DNA from: Methylobacterium bullatum | GTDB lineage: Bacteria > Pseudomonadota > Alphaproteobacteria > Rhizobiales > Beijerinckiaceae | NCBI GenBank assembly: GCA_902712845.1 | Contig: LR743504.1 | Location: forward strand, 1,338,001-1,402,000 | Length of the DNA: 64,000 nt | Direction of reading: 5' to 3' | In this document: positions 59,557 to 64,000 of the stretch, in pieces | Layout of the letters: each line of letters begins with the position of its first letter | Position numbering within the stretch: the stretch's first letter is position 1 | Translations under genes and position numbers: made by a program | The notes under the pieces: generated by a model | Told to the model about the DNA's origin: nothing | Database searches by the model: none | What the model saw: the letters and a program-made list of their open reading frames with translations, nothing else

Positions 59557-60390
59557 TCAGATCAGGTGCGCGAATTGGTTTCCCAGCCGTCTTGCTTCCG
59601 CCTGGAGGTCTTCCTCGTTCGGGGCGGCCTGCCCGGAGAGGCGGGCGACGATCATGGGCAGTCGCCAGGCGTCGATGTCCCGCCTGTCGAGGCCGCTCAA
59701 TCGGCAATACGTCCAGACATAGAAATCGGCCAGTCTCGCGCGGACCTGCGCATCGGCCGCCTTCGCCCAAGCGTTGACGGCGCCGGTGCGTCCGGATCGA
59801 AGGATGAGCTCGGTGCGAGCGACGTCCGCTGCGGGATGCCCTGCCGTCGATTTCTCCCAATCGATGACGACCAGACCGTCCGGCGTGTAGAGCGCGTTCT
59901 CGGGGTGGAGATCTCCGTGGCAGAGGTTGTCCCCGTCGGGCAGGCGATCGAGCACGGCGAGTGTCGTCTGCTTCAACCAGGCGGGCACTCTCGCTCTGGA
60001 GACTTGAACACGGAGTGCGTCCTGCTGATTGGGAAGCGGGGCATTGACGATCGTGTGGATGCCGATCTGAATACGGGCGAGTTGCCTCAGGGCGCCCAGC
60101 AGGCCGACCGGGTTCCTCCTGAAATGTTCGAGAACGGTCTTGCCATCGATGTGCTCGAACAGCACGCCGGATCGTCCTTGCCGCTCGATGATTCCCAAAG
60201 GGGCCGGGACGCGCAGGCCCTGGGAATGAGCGAAGGACGTCGCGACGAACTCCTTTTCGGCGAGGGACTTTCCCCATTTCGCCTTGTAGAGTTTCAGTAT
60301 CTGCCCCGATTTTTCGACGAAGACTTCGGCACTTCGTCCCTCACCGATGCGATGTGCCCGATCGAGCGCGACCTCTTGCTGCGATACCAT
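59557..60390 (-). CDS. APH-type phosphotransferase (kinase-like)
   Basis: 277 residues from ATG 60390. Aminoglycoside phosphotransferase/choline kinase fold: N-lobe with GEGRSAEVFVEKSGQILKLY and SGVLFEHIDGKTVLEHF, catalytic loop LCHGDLHPENALYTP (HGDxxxxN) and metal loop VVIDWEKSTAGHPAADVA. In this large family substrates range from aminoglycosides to small metabolites and sugars; none can be assigned and a resistance role should not be assumed. It stands alone, between tRNA-Pro and a small secreted protein. Confidence 0.88.
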   Translation of the reverse strand: MVSQQEVALDRAHRIGEGRSAEVFVEKSGQILKLYKAKWGKSLAEKEFVATSFAHSQGLRVPAPLGIIERQGRSGVLFEHIDGKTVLEHFRRNPVGLLGALRQLARIQIGIHTIVNAPLPNQQDALRVQVSRARVPAWLKQTTLAVLDRLPDGDNLCHGDLHPENALYTPDGLVVIDWEKSTAGHPAADVARTELILRSGRTGAVNAWAKAADAQVRARLADFYVWTYCRLSGLDRRDIDAWRLPMIVARLSGQAAPNEEDLQAEARRLGNQFAHLI

Positions 60391-60525
60391 ATCGATCCAT
60401 CGTCATGGCCCCCTGAATGCCATGCGCGAGAGTATGATCGCTGAAGATCAGCCGGCAATCCATTCCGGGACGGGATCGGTTCCGGCAGGGGGACGAGGTG
60501 CCGCTGCACACATCACGCAGCAAAA

Positions 60526-60554
60526 ACCCCGCTCCGGCTTTCGCCGGGCGGGGT
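60526..60554 (-). terminator. terminator of the YGY-rich gene
   Basis: Stem ACCCCGC...GCGGGGT with an inner CCGGC/GCCGG pairing, and on the minus strand TTTTTG directly after; 40 bases beyond the gene end. Confidence 0.8.
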
Positions 60555-60593
60555 CTGAATGCACGGGCTCTTCACCCTGAAGTCTGCAGCCCG

Positions 60594-60878
60594 TCAGTAG
60601 CCGTAACGGTAAGCCCGCCGATAATTCCGGTCCTGGCGACGCAGGTGAGCGTCATAGCGGCGTTCATGGAGCATCTGGCGGCGAATGTGCTTCCGATAAC
60701 GATACTGGGGCGAATGCCCGTAACGGGGCCGGTACCCGTACCCGTACTGGACGGTTTCGGTCGCTGCCGGCTGTCCGAGCGAGGTGGCATCCACGGCCAG
60801 GGGAGCGGCCTGGGCCGTTGACGTCAAGCCGGCACATACGAGCGCCGCGGCGAGCGCGAGGGAGCGCAGGTCTTTCAT
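60594..60878 (-). CDS. small exported Tyr/Arg-rich protein
   Basis: 94 residues from ATG 60878 (GAAGGAT upstream). Signal peptide LALAAALVCAGLTSTAQA, then QYGYGYRPRYGHSPQYRYRK and ERRYDAHLRRQDRNYRRAYR. The mature part is very basic and tyrosine-rich, a pattern of small envelope proteins in Methylobacterium-like genomes; it may lie on the cell surface or in the periplasm. Function unknown. It ends at a strong intrinsic terminator. Confidence 0.75.
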   Translation of the reverse strand: MKDLRSLALAAALVCAGLTSTAQAAPLAVDATSLGQPAATETVQYGYGYRPRYGHSPQYRYRKHIRRQMLHERRYDAHLRRQDRNYRRAYRYGY

Positions 60879-61091
60879 CGGATATCCTTCCTTGTGGGTA
60901 GGCCGGCGGAATCTAGGGCGGCGAAGCTTGGCTTCAACCGAAAAAATTCGCCTCGGCGCGAGCCCGGCAAGTCGGCTCGTTCAGAGGGAGGGCTCCTCGG
61001 AAGGACCGTGCCCCGTCATACCCTCTCAAAATCCGCGCATTCATGCCGATGATGCCCGGCGCGGCGAGGCCGGGCGCGATGAGGGAGAACC

Positions 61092-62075
61092 ATGCGACGC
61101 TGTTTCGTCTGTGAGGCCGACATCCTCGCGCCGACGGACCGGCACATCGTCCACGAGGATGGGCGGCGGCGGGCGTTTCCCATCGCCTGTGCCTCGTGCG
61201 GCGTGCTTGTCCAAGACGGAGCGGACCCGGCCGCATGCTGGGCCGATCTCGCGCGGGCTCTGGCCGGGCGCGCGTTCCGCCTCGATCCGCAAGCGCCCTA
61301 CGGTCTCGACATCTACACCCTGCGCCTTGCCGCCACCCGGCTGCGCCGTGGCGTGAGGCCGGTCGGCGAGGCCGACCGCGCGGCTCTGCTGCATCCCCAT
61401 TCCGAGCGGGCCGCCGGCGGCGACCTGTTCGATCTCGACGCCGCGCTGCCCGCGACGGTCTCGCTCGGCCTCCTCTGCCGGCCGCAGGATCTTGATGCCG
61501 TGCTAGCCCGCCTTCCCGCCCACGCGGCCTGGACCAGCGACGTGGCGATCCTCGTCGACGCCCCCGACAGCCAGCCGGTTTCCGCCGCCATCGCCGGTTA
61601 TCCCTCCGGCGCCGTACGGATCGCCGCCCGTCCCCTCGCCGGCGATTTCGCGGCCCAGCGCAACGCCCTGCAGGACCTGTCGCGGCGCGCCTGGATGCTC
61701 CAGCTCGACGCCGACGAGGCGCTCGCGCCCGCATTGGGCGAACTGCTTCCGGCGCTGGCCGCCCTGGCCGAGGAGGGAGACGTCCTCTCCATCGGCCTGC
61801 CCCGGCGCAACCGCGTCGACGGAATCCTGTCGGATGTCTATCCGGACGTTCAGTACCGCCTGAACCGCGCGCATGTCCGCTTCCGCGGGCGTGTTCATGA
61901 GCGGCCCGATCTCGGCGGCGCGTGGCGGCGGGGCTTCATCACCCTCCACGGTGCCATCGAGCACCGGCTCTCGCGCGCCCATGTGGAGGCGCGGTCCCGG
62001 CGCTACGAGGCGATGGACCCCGGCCGGGGGCGGCCGGAGGAGGAGACGGCGCTGCTGCGCCCCTACCGGCCCTGA
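61092..62075 (+). CDS. GT2-like glycosyltransferase with N-terminal zinc ribbon
   Basis: 327 residues from ATG 61092 (GGGAG upstream). The first 40 residues carry a zinc-ribbon pattern C4-x2-C7 and C33-x2-C36 (CFVCEADIL..CASCGVLV). The rest resembles a short GT-A glycosyltransferase of the SunS/GT2 kind: AAWTSDVAILVDAPDS, AAQRNALQDLSRRAWMLQLD with the DxD-like DADEAL, then RLNRAHVRFRGRVHERPDLG (the late GRVHE motif is common in this group). Acceptor unknown; the zinc ribbon may mediate protein contact. Its 3' end overlaps that of the next gene on the other strand by 13 bases. Confidence 0.75.
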   Translation: MRRCFVCEADILAPTDRHIVHEDGRRRAFPIACASCGVLVQDGADPAACWADLARALAGRAFRLDPQAPYGLDIYTLRLAATRLRRGVRPVGEADRAALLHPHSERAAGGDLFDLDAALPATVSLGLLCRPQDLDAVLARLPAHAAWTSDVAILVDAPDSQPVSAAIAGYPSGAVRIAARPLAGDFAAQRNALQDLSRRAWMLQLDADEALAPALGELLPALAALAEEGDVLSIGLPRRNRVDGILSDVYPDVQYRLNRAHVRFRGRVHERPDLGGAWRRGFITLHGAIEHRLSRAHVEARSRRYEAMDPGRGRPEEETALLRPYRP

Positions 62076-63280
62076 CCCGCCGACGCGATGGCGCGTTCGT
62101 AGAGCGCCAGGGTCTCGGCCCCGAGCCGCGCCCGGTCGAAGGCCCCGCTCGCCGCCAGGGCGCGGTCCCGCAGGCGCAGGCGGAAGGCGGAATCCAGGAG
62201 CAGCGGACGGATGGCCTCGGCCAGGGCCGCCCCCGTCGTTTCCCGCGCGAGAATGCCTGCGCCCGGCCCACCGATGAAGGCGCGGGCGCTGGCATCCTCG
62301 GCGCAGGCCACCACCGGGCGGCCATGGGCCAGGGCCTCCTGATAGACGAGGCCGAAACTCTCGTAGCGCGAGGGGGCGAGCACCGCATGCGCTCGCCCAT
62401 AGGCGGCCTCCAGGGCCACCGCGTCGATCCGGCCGAGGGGGCGCAGGCGCCGTCGCGCGGCGGCGGGACAATCCGGCGGGAGATCGCCCTCGGGCACGCC
62501 GACGAGGGCGATCTCGAAGGAGGGAAGCGTCCTGGCTTCGCAATCGGCCCCGAGGATCGCGGCGGCGGCGAGCAGGAGATCGAACCCCTTGCGCGGCTCG
62601 GCCCGGCCGACGAACAGCAGGCGGACCGGACCGTCCGTGGCCTCCGGGTAGGGTGCGGCACGCGCGCGTTCCAGCATCTCCGGGGGCAGGCTCAGGCCGA
62701 TCACCGCATGGGGCCGGACGATATGGGGCCAGGCCGGATGAAGGCCGTAGAGCGCCGTCATCCGCGCCGCGTGCTCGCCGGTATTCGAGATCAGGCCGGC
62801 GCTCGCCCTCGCCTGCCGGCGTTCCAGGCGGTCGGCGGCGAGACCGTCCAGGCGGTCGCGCAGGGAGGTGGCCGGTTCGCGCGAGAAGGCGGCGGGCGTC
62901 GAGTTGCGGGTCACCAGGGGCGGGGCCGCGCCGCCTCCGAGGAGGGCGGCCGGCCCGTACCAGTTCGTGGCCTCGATGCAATCGAAGGGATGCCGGGCAT
63001 GGGCCCGCAGCACCGCCCGACGAAAGGCGATGGGCGCGGCGAGGTGCCCGGCCGATCCCCACAGGCGCAGCCGCGCGAGGGTTGAGCCCGGCGGGAGGCC
63101 GATCCCCTCGATTCCGACGCCCGCATGGTCGCCGGACCCGGTGCGGTCGAGGGTGAACACCGTGACGGCGATGCCGAGCGCGCTCAGGCTCTCGGCGATC
63201 TCGCGCGCCGCGGTGGAGAGGCCGCTCGGGGCGGGGGGATAGTCCCAGGCGAGGAGCGCCGTGCGCATGCGCCCGCTCAC
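62063..63280 (-). CDS. GT4-family glycosyltransferase
   Basis: 405 residues. N-terminal DYPPAPSGLSTAAREIAESL and the C-terminal GT-B nucleotide-sugar site: VRLLFVGRAEPRKGFDLLLA, ALVGVPEGDLPPD, and PSRYESFGLVYQEALAHGRP with the E-x7-E signature (ESFGLVYQE). GTG 63280 overlaps the stop of the upstream gene as GTGA; ATG 63268 is an alternative. Probably works on the same glycan as the neighbour. Confidence 0.88.
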   Translation of the reverse strand: MSGRMRTALLAWDYPPAPSGLSTAAREIAESLSALGIAVTVFTLDRTGSGDHAGVGIEGIGLPPGSTLARLRLWGSAGHLAAPIAFRRAVLRAHARHPFDCIEATNWYGPAALLGGGAAPPLVTRNSTPAAFSREPATSLRDRLDGLAADRLERRQARASAGLISNTGEHAARMTALYGLHPAWPHIVRPHAVIGLSLPPEMLERARAAPYPEATDGPVRLLFVGRAEPRKGFDLLLAAAAILGADCEARTLPSFEIALVGVPEGDLPPDCPAAARRRLRPLGRIDAVALEAAYGRAHAVLAPSRYESFGLVYQEALAHGRPVVACAEDASARAFIGGPGAGILARETTGAALAEAIRPLLLDSAFRLRLRDRALAASGAFDRARLGAETLALYERAIASAGQGR

Positions 63281-64000
63281 CGGCCGAGCAGGCGCCGGTA
63301 GATCGCGAGGTAGTCGGCGGCCATGCGCTCGGCGGTGAAGCGCGCCTCGAAGCGGCGGCGCACCTGCGCCCGGTCGAGCTCGCCCACCCGCGCCAGGGCC
63401 GCCACCGCCTCGGCCTCGGAGGAGACGACGAAGCCCGTGACCCCGTCCTCGACGATCTCGGGCACGGAGCCCCGGTTCCAGGCGATCACGGGAGTGCCGC
63501 AGGCCATCGCCTCGATCATCACGAGGCCGAAGGGTTCGGGCCAGTCGATGGGAAACAAGAGGGCGCGCGCGCCGCCGAGGAGCCGGCCCTTGGCGGAATC
63601 GTCCACCGGGCCGACATAGACGGCGTCGTCACCGAGCAGCGGGCGGACCGCCCGGTCGAAATAGTCCGGGTTGCCCACATCCACCGTCCCGGCGAGGCGG
63701 ATCGGCAGGCCCGCCGCGCGGGCGACGCGGATGGCGACGTCGGGCCGTTTCTGGTCGGTCATCCGGCCGATGAAGGCGAGATAGCCCTCCGGCTCGCTCC
63801 GCAGGGCGTAACGGTCGCGGGCGATGCCGTGATGGACGATGCCGGCGCGGTTGGCCGCCGGGATGCCGGCTTCCTGCGCCGCCGAGATCGCCGCCACGGG
63901 CAGGTCGGGGAAGCCGGCGAAGAACAGCGCCCGGTCGCGCTCGTCCACGCGCCAATGCACGGTGGTCAGGCTGCGGCATCGCCGCGCGCCGAGCACGGGA
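63277..64000 (-). CDS. GT4-family glycosyltransferase, 5' end cut by the window
   Basis: The C-terminal 240 or so residues: TTVHWRVDERDRALFFAGFP, LAFIGRMTDQKRPDVAIRVA, and the E-x7-E block PIDWPEPFGLVMIEAMACGT. The frame is open to the last base, so the N-terminal Rossmann domain is outside. The stop overlaps the start of the next transferase (GTGA), indicating one message. Confidence 0.88.
   Translation of the reverse strand, partial: PVLGARRCRSLTTVHWRVDERDRALFFAGFPDLPVAAISAAQEAGIPAANRAGIVHHGIARDRYALRSEPEGYLAFIGRMTDQKRPDVAIRVARAAGLPIRLAGTVDVGNPDYFDRAVRPLLGDDAVYVGPVDDSAKGRLLGGARALLFPIDWPEPFGLVMIEAMACGTPVIAWNRGSVPEIVEDGVTGFVVSSEAEAVAALARVGELDRAQVRRRFEARFTAERMAADYLAIYRRLLGR

Noticed and set aside
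59557..60390. Aminoglycoside resistance gene
   Set aside because: The fold is shared by many small-molecule kinases; no close resemblance to a named resistance enzyme can be claimed by eye.

Overview
The window is about 64 kb of GC-rich chromosome that reads as an alphaproteobacterium of the Methylobacteriaceae type (inference). The support is alphaproteobacterial gene order (fdxA, carD, rpoH-type sigma factor), a MucR/Ros regulator, GTA-like packaging genes, a ROSE-like element before an hsp20 gene, and many short palindromic repeats. Almost every gene has a long antisense shadow frame because of the base composition.

Layout. 0-4 kb: end of an NTF2-like gene, then a minus-strand portal / large terminase / HTH set that resembles the start of a gene transfer agent or prophage packaging module. 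4-9.3 kb: katG, a duplicated scrap of the terminase-side gene, a conserved hypothetical, hsp20 with a probable RNA thermometer, and an IS4-type transposase remnant. 9.3-19.5 kb: a complete RND efflux operon (adaptor, two pumps, outer-membrane factor) with REP-like palindromes at all three gene junctions and a DUF559 nuclease-like gene lodged between the two pump genes. 19.5-30 kb: zwf, an Mrr-like nuclease, a MucR-like regulator, a class II aldolase, a Pat-type acetyltransferase, and two capsule-export genes. 30-33.4 kb: small exported proteins, a leucine-rich leader with an attenuator-like hairpin, leuA and tRNA-Lys.

34-46 kb is a purine catabolism and uptake region: uricase, a urate/xanthine-type permease, a fused OHCU decarboxylase / hydroxyisourate hydrolase, then a minus-strand operon of a Tsx-like outer-membrane channel, an 8-oxoguanine-deaminase-like enzyme and a full BMP-type nucleoside ABC importer. 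Together these would bring purines across both membranes, deaminate them and carry urate to allantoin; xanthine dehydrogenase and allantoinase are not in the window. 45.9-52.8 kb is a plus-strand run: GntR regulator, isochorismatase-like amidohydrolase, NCS2-like permease, DUF971 protein, AprA-like flavoprotein, AprB-like ferredoxin and HEAT-repeat protein. I cannot give this run a pathway, and it is the best candidate here for an undescribed system.

52.8-64 kb holds stress-associated small proteins (DUF2171, DUF892), a bacterial GT29-like glycosyltransferase, fdxA, carD, rpoH, a phosphopantetheinyl transferase, tRNA-Pro, a phosphotransferase and three glycosyltransferases, the last cut by the window end. 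Functions are assigned by recognising motifs by eye; no search was run.
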